Below, piece by piece: positions 18,030 through 28,129 of a DNA stretch of 64,000 nucleotides. The position numbers were made by a program, and so were the translations under genes. Source of the stretch: Aminobacterium mobile DSM 12262 (lineage in GTDB: Bacteria > Synergistota > Synergistia > Synergistales > Aminobacteriaceae). The notes beneath the pieces were generated by a model. That model ran no database searches. It was given only the letters and a program-made list of their open reading frames with translations, and was not told the DNA's origin. The stretch spans positions 744,001 through 808,000 of the forward strand of contig NZ_JAFZ01000001.1 of the NCBI RefSeq assembly GCF_000526395.1. The letters are read 5' to 3'. How positions within the stretch are numbered: the first letter of the stretch is position 1; each line of letters opens with the position of its first letter.

Positions 18030-19253
18030 ATGAAAACACAAATAATGCAATGGGTGGATGACCAGAAAGACGAGATAGTACAAAGCGTAGCTGCTCTGGT
18101 ACATTATCCTTCAGTTTCTCCTCACGAAGGAGGGACTGGGGAGGTAAAAAAAGCTCAATATATAGCCCAGCTCGTCGAAAAACTAGGTTTGCCTCAGGCG
18201 GAATGGCATAATGCTCCCGATGAAAAAGCTCCTGAAGGATACCGTCCCAATTTGATTGTTAGGCTCCCTGGCGCAACTTCAAAACGCTTATGGATTATTT
18301 CTCACATGGATGTGGTTCCAGAAGGAGATTTGGCGTTGTGGCATACAGATCCCTTCACGGCTGTAGTAAAAGATGGCCGGGTTTATGGTCGGGGCAGTAA
18401 TGATAATGGGCAGGAACTTATAGCAAGCCTTTACGCTGCATCTCTTCTGACCAAACGAGGTATCCAGCCAAAGTATGAAGTTTGCCTTTGTTTTGTTGCG
18501 GATGAGGAAGTTGGCAGTGTATATGGGATTCAACATTTGATTCAAGAAGGCATTTTTCAAAAGGATGATTGTATTGTTGTCCCCGATGGGGGTAATGATA
18601 AAGGGGATTTTATAGAGGTTGCAGAGAAGAGTATTTTATGGCTAGAGTTTTCTGTTGAAGGAGAGCAGGTTCATGCCAGTCGTCCTGATTTGGGGCTCAA
18701 TGCATGTCGGATTGCCAACGTATTTGCTGTAGAATTAGATCGAGCTCTTCATGGGGCCTTCCCTGATAAGGATAGCCTTTTTAATCCTTCAGTCTCTACC
18801 TTTGAACCTACACGGCGCAATAGTAATGTAGGGAATGTAAACACTATCCCAGGGAAGGAAACTTTCTGCTTTGACTGCCGTATATTACCATCTGTGAATG
18901 TAGATGCTGTTCTGAATGTTGTGTCTCAGGTCAAAAACCAGGTTGAGCGGGCGGAAGGTGGCAGTATCTCTTTTTCAATTCTACAACGTACTGATTCTAC
19001 GTTACCTACCCCCTCAGATGCTCCAGTGGTACGTTTGCTAGAGTCTTCTTTACGTGAAGTATATGGTTTTGAACCAGTGATTGGTGGTGTTGGCGGCGGT
19101 ACGTGCGCTGCTTTTTTCAGAAAGGAAGGTATCCCGGCTGTAGTGTGGGCGCATGAAGCAGATGTAGCTCATATGCCTAATGAATATTGCGAGATAGAAC
19201 ACTTGCTCAACGAGACGAAAGTTTTTGCTCTTATGATGGTGGGAATGGAATAG
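18030..19253 (+). CDS. M20 family metallopeptidase (dipeptidase / deacylase type)
   Basis: 407 residues. SHMDVVPEGD supplies a metal-binding His and Asp, VYGRGSNDNGQ the bridging region, and CFVADEEVGS the catalytic Glu pair; HASRPD marks the dimerisation-domain junction. These are M20 features shared by Sapep-type dipeptidases, ArgE and DapE. The sequence does not decide between peptide and N-acyl substrates; a dipeptidase suits an amino-acid fermenter. I start at the ATG at 18030 rather than the TTG at 18024. A strong terminator follows. Confidence 0.85.
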   Translation: MKTQIMQWVDDQKDEIVQSVAALVHYPSVSPHEGGTGEVKKAQYIAQLVEKLGLPQAEWHNAPDEKAPEGYRPNLIVRLPGATSKRLWIISHMDVVPEGDLALWHTDPFTAVVKDGRVYGRGSNDNGQELIASLYAASLLTKRGIQPKYEVCLCFVADEEVGSVYGIQHLIQEGIFQKDDCIVVPDGGNDKGDFIEVAEKSILWLEFSVEGEQVHASRPDLGLNACRIANVFAVELDRALHGAFPDKDSLFNPSVSTFEPTRRNSNVGNVNTIPGKETFCFDCRILPSVNVDAVLNVVSQVKNQVERAEGGSISFSILQRTDSTLPTPSDAPVVRLLESSLREVYGFEPVIGGVGGGTCAAFFRKEGIPAVVWAHEADVAHMPNEYCEIEHLLNETKVFALMMVGME

Positions 19254-19255
19254 AA

Positions 19256-19293
19256 AAAACAGGGCGGGATCTGGAAGATCACCGCCCTGTTTT
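19256..19293 (+). terminator. Rho-independent terminator after the M20 peptidase gene
   Basis: AAAACAGGGCGG at 19256-19267 pairs with CCGCCCTGTTTT at 19282-19293; the inner ATCT/AGAT extends the stem. The T tract is built into the right arm. Confidence 0.92.
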
Positions 19294-19311
19294 GCATCAG
19301 CGAAAATACTT

Positions 19312-19341
19312 TTGACCCATCCCTTCTTTTAAGCATATAAT
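19312..19341 (+). promoter_or_regulatory. Promoter of secA
   Basis: TTGACC at 19312-19317 and TATAAT at 19336-19341 are spaced by 18 bases, 47 bases ahead of the secA start. Confidence 0.8.
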
Positions 19342-19387
19342 ACTTTTTCGTGGAACAACGACCACTTTTTTAGCAGAGGTGAAATAT

Positions 19388-22066
19388 ATGTTCAATGGCC
19401 TTAAGCGCGCTCTTGGGCTTGACCCTAACGAACGCGCGTTGAAGCGGTATCGCCAGATCGTCGGCGAAATCAACGGTCTGGAACCGGAAATGATGGCCAG
19501 GAAAGACGTGGAGTTACAGTCTCTGGTTTCTGATTTCAGACAGCGAATAGCATCAGGAGAAAGCCCTGATGACCTTTTAGTTGAAGTTTTTGCCCTCGTT
19601 AGAGAGGTATCCCGCCGAACCTTGGGACTTCGCCATTTTGATGTTCAGCTTATGGGCGGAGTTGCTCTTCATGAAGGGAAAATTACAGAAATGAAGACGG
19701 GGGAAGGCAAAACGCTGGTAGCGACCTTAGCGGTTGTTCTTAATGCGCTATCAGGTAAGGGCGTGCATGTTGTGACTGTGAACGATTACTTGGCACAACG
19801 TGACGCTGAGTGGATGGGGCCTATTTATAAATTCCTGGGCCTTTCTGTTGGGGTTATATATGCATATATGGATCAGGAAGAACGTAAAAAAGCATATCTT
19901 GCTGATATAGCCTATGGAACGAACAGCGAATTTGGTTTCGATTATTTGCGAGACAATATGGCTGTCTCTCGTGAGCAACTTGTTCAGAGAGGCCATTACT
20001 ACTGCATCGTCGACGAAGTGGACTCTATTCTTATAGATGAAGCTCGTACTCCTCTCATTATTTCTGGCCCTTCTGAAGACAACGTGGAAATGTACGCTAC
20101 AGCGGATCAGATTGCTCGTCAGCTTCGAGAGGGCAAGGATTTTGAGAAAGATGAGAAGGAGCGGAACGTATCGATTACCGAAGAAGGAATAGCTCGGTGC
20201 GAACACCTTCTGAAAATGCCGGGGCTTTTCTCTGATGCCGCTCGCTCCGATTTGGCCCATCGTATAGTTCAGGCTATAAAGGCCCATGTTCTCTTCCAAA
20301 AGGACGTGCATTACGTTGTTAAAGATGGAGAGATCGTTATAGTAGACGAATTTACCGGTCGTCTTATGGTTGGCCGACGCTATTCCGATGGTCTTCATCA
20401 GGCTATAGAAGCGAAAGAAAAGGTGAAAGTTGGCAGAGAGAGCCAGACGTTAGCTACTATCACTCTTCAGAATTATTTCCGTATGTATCGAAAACTGGCA
20501 GGCATGACTGGTACGGCAGTAACGGAATCGGAAGAATTCAAAGAAATTTATGGTCTTGAAGTCATCGTTGTTCCTACAAATAAACCCATGATTCGAGAAG
20601 ATCTTGCCGATGTAATTTACCGTACGACAGTTGAGAAATTCCATGCGGTAGCAGATGAAGTTGCTGAGACATATGCAACAGGAGAGCCTGTCCTTGTAGG
20701 AACCACGTCTATTGATAATTCTGAGCGTGTCAGCAAACTACTCAAGGCGAGGAAAATACCTCATCAAGTTTTGAACGCAAAATATCATGAAAAAGAAGCT
20801 CAGATAGTAGCTCAGGCAGGCCGTTTGGGATCTGTTACTGTAGCTACCAATATGGCAGGACGAGGAACAGACATAGTGCTCGGGGGTAACCCGGAGTTTT
20901 TGGCAAAAGAGGCACTTAGAAGAGAAGAAAAGGACGAAATGAATAATCCGGAGCGTTATAAGGAACTGCTGGAAGAGTTTCGAGAGCAATGTTCCAAAGA
21001 GAGAGAGGAAGTGTTAACGTACGGAGGGCTGAAAATTATTGGAACAGAGCGGCATGAATCTCGTCGAATTGATAATCAGCTTCGTGGCCGATCTGGAAGA
21101 CAGGGGGATCCTGGATCAAGCCGTTTCTATCTTTCATTGGAAGACGATCTTTTAAGACTTTTCGGATCAGATCGTATCCAGGGGCTTATGGAGAAGTTAG
21201 GCATGGAGGAAGGGGAAGCCATAGAACACAACCTTCTCACCAAAGCTATAGAATCAGCCCAGAAAAAAGTAGAGGAGATGCACTTTGATATTCGAAGACA
21301 GCTTTTAGCTTACGATAATGTCATGAACCAGCAACGCGAAGCTGTCTATAATGAGCGACGCCTGATTTTGGAAGATGAAAATATTATAGAGCATACATGG
21401 GAGGTCATCTCTGGTGTTGTGGATGACGTTCTTGACCATTATTTCCCTGAGGAGGGGGAAGCGGAACCTCAGAGAGCGGCATCTAAACTTCGTTCTCTCT
21501 TTGGAGCCGGGCTCGATATATTCCTTGAGGGAGTAGACAGTCGTCGGCTTTTGCCTGAAGCTGTGGAAAAGCTTAAAAAAGAAATCGGGAAACGTTTCCA
21601 TGAAAAAATGGAGACGTTGGGAACAGCTATTGCTGATGAACTCATGCGCTTTGTTGTTCTCCATACTCTTGATACGAGTTGGAAGGATCATCTTTTGGCC
21701 ATGGACGAGCTTCGACGAGGGATAGGTCTGCGGGCTATTGGGCAAAAAGATCCCCTTCTCGAATATCAGTTCGAGTCGTATAACCTTTTCCAGGCCATGA
21801 TGGAGAGAGTTCGCGAATCTGTTGCGGAGCTGGCCTTCCGAGTGACAGTTGTGTCACAAGATGTTCGTAGAGCTTCAGATCGTCAGGGAGTGAGAGAAAG
21901 CCGGGATTTTGCTTTGCCTTTTGCTTCCGGTGAAGATGTTCACTCAGAGCGTTTTGGAGATGAAAAACCACAGCCAATAAGGAAGGGGCCTAAAGTAGGT
22001 CGAAACGATCCCTGCCCTTGTGGGAGTGGCAAGAAGTATAAACATTGTTGTGGTAAAAACGCTTAA
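19388..22066 (+). CDS. secA: Preprotein translocase ATPase SecA
   Basis: 892 residues. [13 protein letters not shown] is Walker [18 protein letters not shown] the DEAD-type Walker B region, and [15 protein letters not shown] lies in the second motor domain. The C-terminus ends in the zinc-binding [14 protein letters not shown], which contacts SecB or the ribosome in other species. SecA drives Sec-dependent export across the inner membrane. The ATG at 19388 follows AGAGGTG; a GTG at 19379 belongs to that site. It has its own promoter, and the exported-protein gene behind it may be cotranscribed. Confidence 0.98.
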   Translation: MFNGLKRALGLDPNERALKRYRQIVGEINGLEPEMMARKDVELQSLVSDFRQRIASGESPDDLLVEVFALVREVSRRTLGLRHFDVQLMGGVALHEGKITEMKTGEGKTLVATLAVVLNALSGKGVHVVTVNDYLAQRDAEWMGPIYKFLGLSVGVIYAYMDQEERKKAYLADIAYGTNSEFGFDYLRDNMAVSREQLVQRGHYYCIVDEVDSILIDEARTPLIISGPSEDNVEMYATADQIARQLREGKDFEKDEKERNVSITEEGIARCEHLLKMPGLFSDAARSDLAHRIVQAIKAHVLFQKDVHYVVKDGEIVIVDEFTGRLMVGRRYSDGLHQAIEAKEKVKVGRESQTLATITLQNYFRMYRKLAGMTGTAVTESEEFKEIYGLEVIVVPTNKPMIREDLADVIYRTTVEKFHAVADEVAETYATGEPVLVGTTSIDNSERVSKLLKARKIPHQVLNAKYHEKEAQIVAQAGRLGSVTVATNMAGRGTDIVLGGNPEFLAKEALRREEKDEMNNPERYKELLEEFREQCSKEREEVLTYGGLKIIGTERHESRRIDNQLRGRSGRQGDPGSSRFYLSLEDDLLRLFGSDRIQGLMEKLGMEEGEAIEHNLLTKAIESAQKKVEEMHFDIRRQLLAYDNVMNQQREAVYNERRLILEDENIIEHTWEVISGVVDDVLDHYFPEEGEAEPQRAASKLRSLFGAGLDIFLEGVDSRRLLPEAVEKLKKEIGKRFHEKMETLGTAIADELMRFVVLHTLDTSWKDHLLAMDELRRGIGLRAIGQKDPLLEYQFESYNLFQAMMERVRESVAELAFRVTVVSQDVRRASDRQGVRESRDFALPFASGEDVHSERFGDEKPQPIRKGPKVGRNDPCPCGSGKKYKHCCGKNA

Positions 22067-22084
22067 AAACGAGGAGGTAAAAAT

Positions 22085-23911
22085 ATGGGCCTACGTTTTC
22101 GTAAAATAGCCCTTTGTGTTGTCATCTCCTGTTTGCTTTTTGGTGGAACAAGCGAAGTGAGAGTGGCGCATGCTGCGCAAGATTTTGATATCCAACGGAT
22201 GATACAGGAAGCGCCGGGTTTTTCCCTATACGGGAATGCCTCCGGCATTGTTTGGCTGAAAGATCACCAGTACGCTCTTTTAGCTGATGGAAGTATGGAA
22301 AGTACTGTTACTTGGGTCATCTTGGCCCGAAGTTCTGTTGATCCGCGATGGTTGAATTGGGCTATTCCTGTCCCTGAAGGTGGAAACGTGGATGTTATAG
22401 CAGCAGATATATATGATCCAGGTACTGGCCTGAAAGAATTAGAAGCCGATACTTCTTTTTTAGAAGTTGGCGAGAATAAGATATGCCAGGTGCAATTCCC
22501 TGTGCGAGATGAAATGATTCTTGCCCTTTCTTATAAAGTCCTTTCCCCAGGGAAAGTGGGTGTGGATGGGTATATTAAGACAGGGCTGGATTTGCCTCAG
22601 TGGGAACAGCGTATCTCTGTGGATGTTCCGTCGGGGGCCAACTTGGCGTGGATATCAAGTGAAGGGATAGAGCCGTCGGTGGAAAAAGTAGGAGGGCGAG
22701 ATCAGTATAAATGGTTAGTGGTCAACCATCCCACATGGTCTGGACGCTCGCTCCTGAGCTCTTTTGAACCCTTTATAGCTTTTAGTTTGCAACAAGGGAG
22801 GGATTCCTTCTATCGTCTGCTCAAGGCAATGGAAGGTGTTTCTACCCCAAATGCGCCAGAAGCTGTTTCCACGTCAGCAAAAAATGCAAATAAAGTAAAG
22901 GCTGGGAATGAAATTATACGATATGTAAAAAATATTCCTTCCTTCCCAGTGTCTGTCCCTGCTCAGGCATTGAGATCTTCTATCCCTGCTGAAGGTCCAT
23001 GGTCTGATTGGGAAAAAACAATAGTACTGTCTCGGTGGCTTCCTTTAGCGGGATGGCAGACGCGAATTAAGTGGGTTACGGCTACGGAAATAGCCGGTGA
23101 TACCCCTGTAACTAAAGGCCTTCTGCTGAAGCCTGTTATAGAAGCTTCGTACCCTGGGGCAGGAGTATTCTTTTTCGATTTGGAGCAAGGTATTCCTCTT
23201 GGAGAAACTCCCCCGGCTCTTTGGGGGAATCGGGTGTATGGACTTGTAGATCAAGAAATAAAAACAGATGTTATACAGGGCGGCGGAGCTGCTGATCATC
23301 GCCTTTCTCTTCGATGGAATATGACTCTGAATGAGTCGGGAGTTCTTTCGGGGAAAGTCTCCTTTTTTGTCAGGAATGGATGGACGGGACTTTTCTTTGG
23401 CGGGGATATTCCTGACGGTCCGAAAGCTGCAGATGTATTATCCGCCTGTACAGGTGTTCCTTTTGACGGGAAGAAAGCGGAGATCCGTCAATTGAAATAT
23501 GGGTATGAAATCTCCTTCCCTATAGAGATATTAGGAGCCATTACTGGAGCTACAGGACAGCAGATGCTGGTAAAATTGCCCTCTTTTTTCCCTATGTGTC
23601 TCAAAGAAATAGGTGGAGTTCGTCCTCCCTATTCGCTGAGATTCCCTTTTGCTGTGGAAATGGAGTACGATCTTCGCATTCCCTCCACTATGGACGTGGT
23701 GATGTTGCCTGGAACAGCGAGTAGGGATATGGGAAAGGTGAAGTATTATGAAAAAATAGACTATCGACAGAGAAAAAATCTTATTAGCGGTAGCGCGAAG
23801 GTTGTTGTGTCTGTGGATCGTATTGATGAGTCCATAGCGTCGGCTTTGAATGAATCTGTTCGTCGGTTCGCCGACTTTAACGCAAAAACACTGCCTCTGC
23901 GTGCCAAGTAA
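22085..23911 (+). CDS. Exported protein with a DUF3857/transglutaminase-like layout, probably non-catalytic
   Basis: 608 residues with a signal peptide (basic start, hydrophobic core, then AHAAQ at about residues 25-32). The region about 50-240 has a beta-rich DUF3857-like look (ALLADGSMESTVTWVILARS). The region about 300-390 can be aligned by eye with the transglutaminase core that usually follows DUF3857, but where that core has GDCKD and an HxxV histidine, this protein reads GPWSDWEKT and LKPVIEAS. The catalytic Cys and His appear lost; only an Asp in VFFFDLEQ remains. The ATG follows GAGGAGG. The role is unknown and the domain call is tentative. Confidence 0.6.
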   Translation: MGLRFRKIALCVVISCLLFGGTSEVRVAHAAQDFDIQRMIQEAPGFSLYGNASGIVWLKDHQYALLADGSMESTVTWVILARSSVDPRWLNWAIPVPEGGNVDVIAADIYDPGTGLKELEADTSFLEVGENKICQVQFPVRDEMILALSYKVLSPGKVGVDGYIKTGLDLPQWEQRISVDVPSGANLAWISSEGIEPSVEKVGGRDQYKWLVVNHPTWSGRSLLSSFEPFIAFSLQQGRDSFYRLLKAMEGVSTPNAPEAVSTSAKNANKVKAGNEIIRYVKNIPSFPVSVPAQALRSSIPAEGPWSDWEKTIVLSRWLPLAGWQTRIKWVTATEIAGDTPVTKGLLLKPVIEASYPGAGVFFFDLEQGIPLGETPPALWGNRVYGLVDQEIKTDVIQGGGAADHRLSLRWNMTLNESGVLSGKVSFFVRNGWTGLFFGGDIPDGPKAADVLSACTGVPFDGKKAEIRQLKYGYEISFPIEILGAITGATGQQMLVKLPSFFPMCLKEIGGVRPPYSLRFPFAVEMEYDLRIPSTMDVVMLPGTASRDMGKVKYYEKIDYRQRKNLISGSAKVVVSVDRIDESIASALNESVRRFADFNAKTLPLRAK

Positions 23912-23930
23912 AGATCTTGGAGGTGTACAA

Positions 23931-25607
23931 ATGGCCGATGTGTTACAGACCCTTCGCGGTCTTTTGGATAATGCAGTTCAGTCAGCTGCGGAGGAACGGG
24001 GAATACCAACAGAAGAATTACCGGAGTATGTTATCGAAAAGCCTAAAAAAGCAGAACATGGCGACTGGGCTACAAATATTGCCATGCAACTTGCCAGGGT
24101 GTTCAAGGAAAAACCCAGAAAATTGGCAGAAGATTTGGTGGCCCGCCTTGCCGATTGTGATTATTTTACGTCTGTGGAGATAGCAGGGCCAGGATTTATC
24201 AATTTCCGCCTTTCCCAGAAATGGATGGGGGAAGCCGTGCGGACTATTATAGAAGAAGGCGATGAATATGGCCGTTCCAATCTTGGAGGGGGAGAAAAAG
24301 TACAGATAGAGTTCGTAAGTGCAAACCCTACCGGACCTCTTCATGTTGGTCATGGCCGTGGGGCGGCTGTTGGTGACATTATTGCCAGAATTATGGGCTT
24401 TGCTGGCTGGGAAGTAGAAAAAGAATACTATATTAACGATGCAGGGCTTCAAATGCAGATATTGGGGCGTTCCGCCCAATCCCGATATTTTGAGCTTTTA
24501 GGCCAGGGGGAGATGGCGCCTTTCCCAGAGGATGCCTATAAAGGTGATTATATATACGATATCGCTCAAGAGATTATCGACAGGGAAGGCGATGTCTTTC
24601 TTAAAAAACCTTTGGAGGAAAGCCTGCCCTTCTTCCAGCGTTACGCAGCAGGCCGAATTTTAGAGGGAATAAAAAAAGATCTCTCTGATTTCGGGGTTCG
24701 TTTTAATGTCTGGTTCTCCGAAAAGAGTCTTTACGAACGAGATCTTGTGCCTCAAGCAATGGAAACCCTTAAAGCACGGGGCTATGCTTACGAAGAAGAC
24801 GGAGCTCTCTGGTTTAAGGCAACGGCTTTTGGCGACGAAAAGGATCGTGTCCTTATCCGTACCAACGGTGTCCCTACATATTTTGCGTCTGATATTACAT
24901 ATCATATGGAGAAATTTAGTCGGGGATTCCAAAGAGTCATCGATATTTGGGGTGCAGACCATCATGGCTATGTGCCCCGTATGAAAGCGGGCATAGAAGC
25001 TCTTGGAAAAGAGCGAGACAGCCTTGAAATAGTGCTCATTCAGTTTGTGAACCTCCTTCGAAGCGGAGAGCAAGTTGCCATGTCCACCCGCTCGGGGCAA
25101 TTCGTTACTCTACGGGACGTGATGGATGAAGTAGGGGTCGATGCAACTCGATATTTCTTTGTAATGCGACGAAGTGATAGCCATCTCGACTTTGATTTGG
25201 AGTTAGCCAAACAGTCTTCTAATGAAAATCCAGTATATTATGTGCAGTATGCTCATGCCAGAATCTGTAGCGTCTTGAAAGAAGCTGAAACTCGTGGGAT
25301 AGCTATCCCTGGAATGGAAGCCCTGGATCCGTCACTTCTCCTTGCTGAAGAGGAGAAAAAGTTGGTGAACAGGCTCTCTCTTTTCCCTCAGGAAGTGGAG
25401 AAAGCCGCTTTGGAGCGGGCTCCCTATCTTATTGTTAATTATGCTTACGACTTGGCTGGAGATTTTCACTCTTTTTATAATGCCAATCGTATACTTGGAG
25501 AACGTTTACCAGTAATGAATATGAGGCTCCTACTCGTTCAAGCCTCAAAGACAGTTTTGTCTCGATCTCTCTCTCTCTTGGGTGTGCGGGCTCCTGAAAG
25601 GATGTAG
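23931..25607 (+). CDS. argS: Arginyl-tRNA synthetase
   Basis: 558 residues. An N-terminal tRNA-binding domain is followed by SANPTGPLHVGHGRGAAVGD, the class I HIGH motif (HVGH). VAMSTRSGQFVTL replaces the canonical KMSKS, as is usual in ArgRS. The C-terminal helical anticodon-binding domain ends in SLSLLGVRAPERM. It attaches arginine to tRNA-Arg. I place the start at the ATG at 23931 after TTGGAGGTG; the open frame extends upstream into the previous gene. Confidence 0.96.
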   Translation: MADVLQTLRGLLDNAVQSAAEERGIPTEELPEYVIEKPKKAEHGDWATNIAMQLARVFKEKPRKLAEDLVARLADCDYFTSVEIAGPGFINFRLSQKWMGEAVRTIIEEGDEYGRSNLGGGEKVQIEFVSANPTGPLHVGHGRGAAVGDIIARIMGFAGWEVEKEYYINDAGLQMQILGRSAQSRYFELLGQGEMAPFPEDAYKGDYIYDIAQEIIDREGDVFLKKPLEESLPFFQRYAAGRILEGIKKDLSDFGVRFNVWFSEKSLYERDLVPQAMETLKARGYAYEEDGALWFKATAFGDEKDRVLIRTNGVPTYFASDITYHMEKFSRGFQRVIDIWGADHHGYVPRMKAGIEALGKERDSLEIVLIQFVNLLRSGEQVAMSTRSGQFVTLRDVMDEVGVDATRYFFVMRRSDSHLDFDLELAKQSSNENPVYYVQYAHARICSVLKEAETRGIAIPGMEALDPSLLLAEEEKKLVNRLSLFPQEVEKAALERAPYLIVNYAYDLAGDFHSFYNANRILGERLPVMNMRLLLVQASKTVLSRSLSLLGVRAPERM

Positions 25608-25613
25608 TGCGGT

Positions 25614-25919
25614 ATGCCTCGGCTTCGGTGGGTCTTCCTTGCAGTAATGCTGGGGCTTATTGTGGCCATTATGGGGACAGCATATGTCTTCGAGTTTCGA
25701 GAGATACATCGACTATCCGAGATGGTGGACTCTCGTATGGTTCGCTTAACGTCTCTCTCCCGCAAACTTCAAGAATATCAGGAGAAGATAGACTTTTACA
25801 AAACACCGGAAGGATTGGCCCATCTCGCAAGAGATCAATATAATCTTGTTTTTCCGGGGGAACGCATCTATCGTATTGTTGTAACGTCGGACGATGTCTT
25901 GCCGCAAAAACAACAGTAG
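25614..25919 (+). CDS. Septum formation initiator family protein (FtsB/DivIC-like)
   Basis: 101 residues. A short N-terminal cytoplasmic part, one membrane helix (about residues 6-26), a heptad-type coiled coil (REIHRLSEMVDSRMVRLTSL) and the FYKTPEGLAHLARDQYNLV motif make up the DivIC/FtsB layout. These proteins link FtsL and FtsQ in the divisome. The ATG at 25614 lies 6 bases after the argS stop, so it is probably translated from the argS transcript. The rpsF promoter overlaps its 3' end. Confidence 0.85.
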   Translation: MPRLRWVFLAVMLGLIVAIMGTAYVFEFREIHRLSEMVDSRMVRLTSLSRKLQEYQEKIDFYKTPEGLAHLARDQYNLVFPGERIYRIVVTSDDVLPQKQQ

Positions 25920-25927
25920 CGTATAAT
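25899..25927 (+). promoter_or_regulatory. Promoter of the rpsF-ssb-rpsR operon
   Basis: TTGCCG at 25899-25904 and TATAAT at 25922-25927 are spaced by 17 bases. The -35 box lies inside the 3' end of the FtsB-like gene. Confidence 0.78.
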
Positions 25928-25995
25928 ACTCGAATGTTTCCCTGTCTCTTTCGTAGAAAAGAGACCATAATGTCCAAAGGGAGGAGGTGAAGAAC

Positions 25996-26280
25996 GTGCG
26001 ACCCTACGAAATGATGGTTCTAGTAAGTTCTGAACTGGAAGATCCAAAGGAAGAGATCGGTAAGATCGAGGAGGTCGTGCGGAGCCTTGGTGGAGAGCAC
26101 TCTAAAACCGATATATGGGGGAAGAGAAAGCTGGCTTATCCTATCGATAAGCACACCGAAGGTTTTTACGCAGTGATGACATTTAAGCTCGATTCTGATG
26201 AGATTGAAGAGCTTGAACGTCTTATGAGTTTACGGCCTAATGTATATCGGCAGATGATCGTCCGTCTTGACGAAGAGTAA
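25996..26280 (+). CDS. rpsF: 30S ribosomal protein S6
   Basis: 94 residues, the usual S6 length. MRPYEMMVLVSSELED at the start and the IWGKRKLAYPIDKHTEGFYA segment are typical. S6 binds the central domain of 16S rRNA as a heterodimer with S18, encoded two genes on. I choose the GTG at 25996, five bases after AGGAGGTGA; the frame opens at 25987 within that site. The ribosome binding site is close to a perfect anti-16S match. Confidence 0.96.
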   Translation: MRPYEMMVLVSSELEDPKEEIGKIEEVVRSLGGEHSKTDIWGKRKLAYPIDKHTEGFYAVMTFKLDSDEIEELERLMSLRPNVYRQMIVRLDEE

Positions 26281-26292
26281 GGAGGAGATCTT

Positions 26293-26784
26293 TTGGCCAG
26301 AGGATTTAATAAAGTCATTCTCATGGGGAACCTGGCGAGAGACCCTGAAATACGATATACGGCATCAAAGCAAGCAGTAGCCAGGTTGACAGTAGCTGTA
26401 GGACGCCAGTGGAAAGGGCGAAACGGAGAATTGCAGAATCAGACAGATTTTATTCCCATTGTCGTGTGGGGGAATCAGGCTGAAAATTGCGAGAGATATC
26501 TCCGGAAGGGGCGTCCGGTCCTCGTCGAAGGGCGGATGCAGGTCCGAAGCTACGAAGATAAATCGGGAGAGCGTCGTTGGATCACGGAAGTGATAGCTTC
26601 GTCGGTAACTTTCCTGGGCAGCGCCTCGCGAGATGATGAAGATGTGAAAGAAAGCCCCTACAGCGGAGGCAGCGATGATTTTGGCAGCATCCGGGATAAG
26701 GGGTTCGATGGTGAGGAATTTCCTCTGGATATCTCCGAAATGGGAGATTCTGAAGCTGGAGAAGAAGCAGACATTCCTTTTTAG
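26293..26784 (+). CDS. ssb: Single-stranded DNA-binding protein
   Basis: 163 residues. The OB fold starts RGFNKVILMGNLARDPEIRY, followed by a disordered Gly/Asp/Glu-rich tail ending in the acidic tip EADIPF that recruits partner proteins. The start is a TTG at 26293 preceded by GGAGGAGATC; no ATG fits better. It lies between rpsF and rpsR, the arrangement found across many bacteria. Confidence 0.96.
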   Translation: MARGFNKVILMGNLARDPEIRYTASKQAVARLTVAVGRQWKGRNGELQNQTDFIPIVVWGNQAENCERYLRKGRPVLVEGRMQVRSYEDKSGERRWITEVIASSVTFLGSASRDDEDVKESPYSGGSDDFGSIRDKGFDGEEFPLDISEMGDSEAGEEADIPF

Positions 26785-26799
26785 GGAGGAGGTACATTC

Positions 26800-27072
26800 A
26801 TGGCTGAGAATAATGGCCCCTCAAGAGGACAGAGAGGGGGCGGCGCCCCTAGACGGGGTGGCAAGAGACGGCCTAAAGTTTGTTTTTACTGTGTCGATAA
26901 ACTCGACAACGTAGATTATAAAGATATAGAGCGTTTACGGAAATATGTAAGCGAGCGAGGTAAAATTATGCCTAGACGGGTAACGGGGAATTGCGCCAAA
27001 CATCAGCGCCAGCTGACAAGGGCTATAAAGAGAGCTCGTTATATGGCGCTTCTGCCTTACTCTGTAGAATAG
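26800..27072 (+). CDS. rpsR: 30S ribosomal protein S18
   Basis: 90 residues with a Gly/Arg-rich N-terminal extension. [18 protein letters not shown] and [20 protein letters not shown] show the cysteine-containing (zinc-type, C+) form of S18. It partners with S6 on the 30S subunit. The ATG follows GGGAGGAGG. A terminator follows, so rpsF-ssb-rpsR is a closed unit. Confidence 0.96.
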   Translation: MAENNGPSRGQRGGGAPRRGGKRRPKVCFYCVDKLDNVDYKDIERLRKYVSERGKIMPRRVTGNCAKHQRQLTRAIKRARYMALLPYSVE

Positions 27073-27103
27073 GCTCTAGCTGTTGAAATAGGTATGTATG
27101 AGT

Positions 27104-27140
27104 ACAGGGGGAGTGGCTACGGCTTCTCCCCCTGTTTTTT
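27104..27140 (+). terminator. Rho-independent terminator after rpsR
   Basis: ACAGGGGGAG at 27104-27113 pairs with CTCCCCCTGT at 27126-27135 and is followed by a run of T residues to 27140. Confidence 0.92.
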
Positions 27141-27173
27141 CGGCACAACCTGTGCAGGAAAGGATGTTCACAT

Positions 27174-28127
27174 GTGACGCCAACGAGAAGTCTTGTCGAA
27201 TCTTCTCTCCTCGTGGGACTGGCGGTAGTTCTTTTTTTAGCGGCTCAGTTTTTACCAGTTGTAGGTATTGCTTTTTCCTTTCTCTGCCCAGCACCTCTAG
27301 TTGTTATGGGGTTGCGGCATGATCTGAAGAAGTCTATTCTCGGAGCAGGTGTAGCGGCAGTTTTAATAATGTTTTTTATGGGCCCTATAGGAGCGCTCTT
27401 TTTTATTTTAGGTTTTGGAATATTAGGAATCGGTTTAGGATATTTGTCGAAGAGATTGGATCACGGAGTGGAGATACTTCTATATGGAATCCTTATCTCT
27501 CTTGGCAGTAAACTGGTGCTTATGGTTGTGGCGAGTAAGGTTATGGGTATGAACCCCTTTTCTATCGACCCTGTAGAGATAGAAAACACCATGAATAAGG
27601 TTTTTGAATTTTATGCTGGGAAAGGATTATCTCCTGAGACCATAGAATCTATGAAACAACAAATGATGGTAACATTGAAAATGTTGCCCATGGTGTTCCC
27701 CGCCATACTGACTTTAGCTGCTTCTGTCGATTGCTACTTAAGCTATGTTATTAGTCGAGCTGTGATCCACCGCATCGGCAGCGGTACGTTACCATCTCTT
27801 CCTTCTTTTGATCAGTGGCGGTTCCCTAAAAGTATATTCTGGGCTTTTGTAGTCTCCATTGTGTTCTCTTTAGTTGGGATACAGCTTGGACAATCGAGTC
27901 TCGTTTTTCGAGTGGGAATGAACCTTAAACTTCTTGTCAACATGCTTTTCTTGCTCCAGGGCCTATCTGCTATCTGGTATTATCTTTCTTTGAGAGGTGT
28001 AGGGAAAGTTCTTCGATGGATTGTTATAATATTTGTGATGTTCATCCCTTTCCTTTCCACAGTTGCTTTGGGTATAGGGATAGGGGATATGTGGTTTGAT
28101 TTCAGGTCACGAATCAGGAGGGAGTAG
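27174..28127 (+). CDS. DUF2232 (YybS-like) membrane protein
   Basis: 317 residues with about eight hydrophobic segments, for example LLVGLAVVLFLAAQFLPVVG at the N-terminus. Membrane topology and position between rpsR and rplI match the YybS/DUF2232 family of Gram-positive genomes, whose function is not established. The GTG at 27174 is the best start; a clear ribosome binding site is lacking, though GCAGGAAAGG lies upstream. In Bacillus a c-di-AMP phosphodiesterase gene sits between yybS and rplI; here that gene is absent and rplI follows after 2 bases. Confidence 0.78.
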   Translation: MTPTRSLVESSLLVGLAVVLFLAAQFLPVVGIAFSFLCPAPLVVMGLRHDLKKSILGAGVAAVLIMFFMGPIGALFFILGFGILGIGLGYLSKRLDHGVEILLYGILISLGSKLVLMVVASKVMGMNPFSIDPVEIENTMNKVFEFYAGKGLSPETIESMKQQMMVTLKMLPMVFPAILTLAASVDCYLSYVISRAVIHRIGSGTLPSLPSFDQWRFPKSIFWAFVVSIVFSLVGIQLGQSSLVFRVGMNLKLLVNMLFLLQGLSAIWYYLSLRGVGKVLRWIVIIFVMFIPFLSTVALGIGIGDMWFDFRSRIRRE

Positions 28128-28129
28128 CA

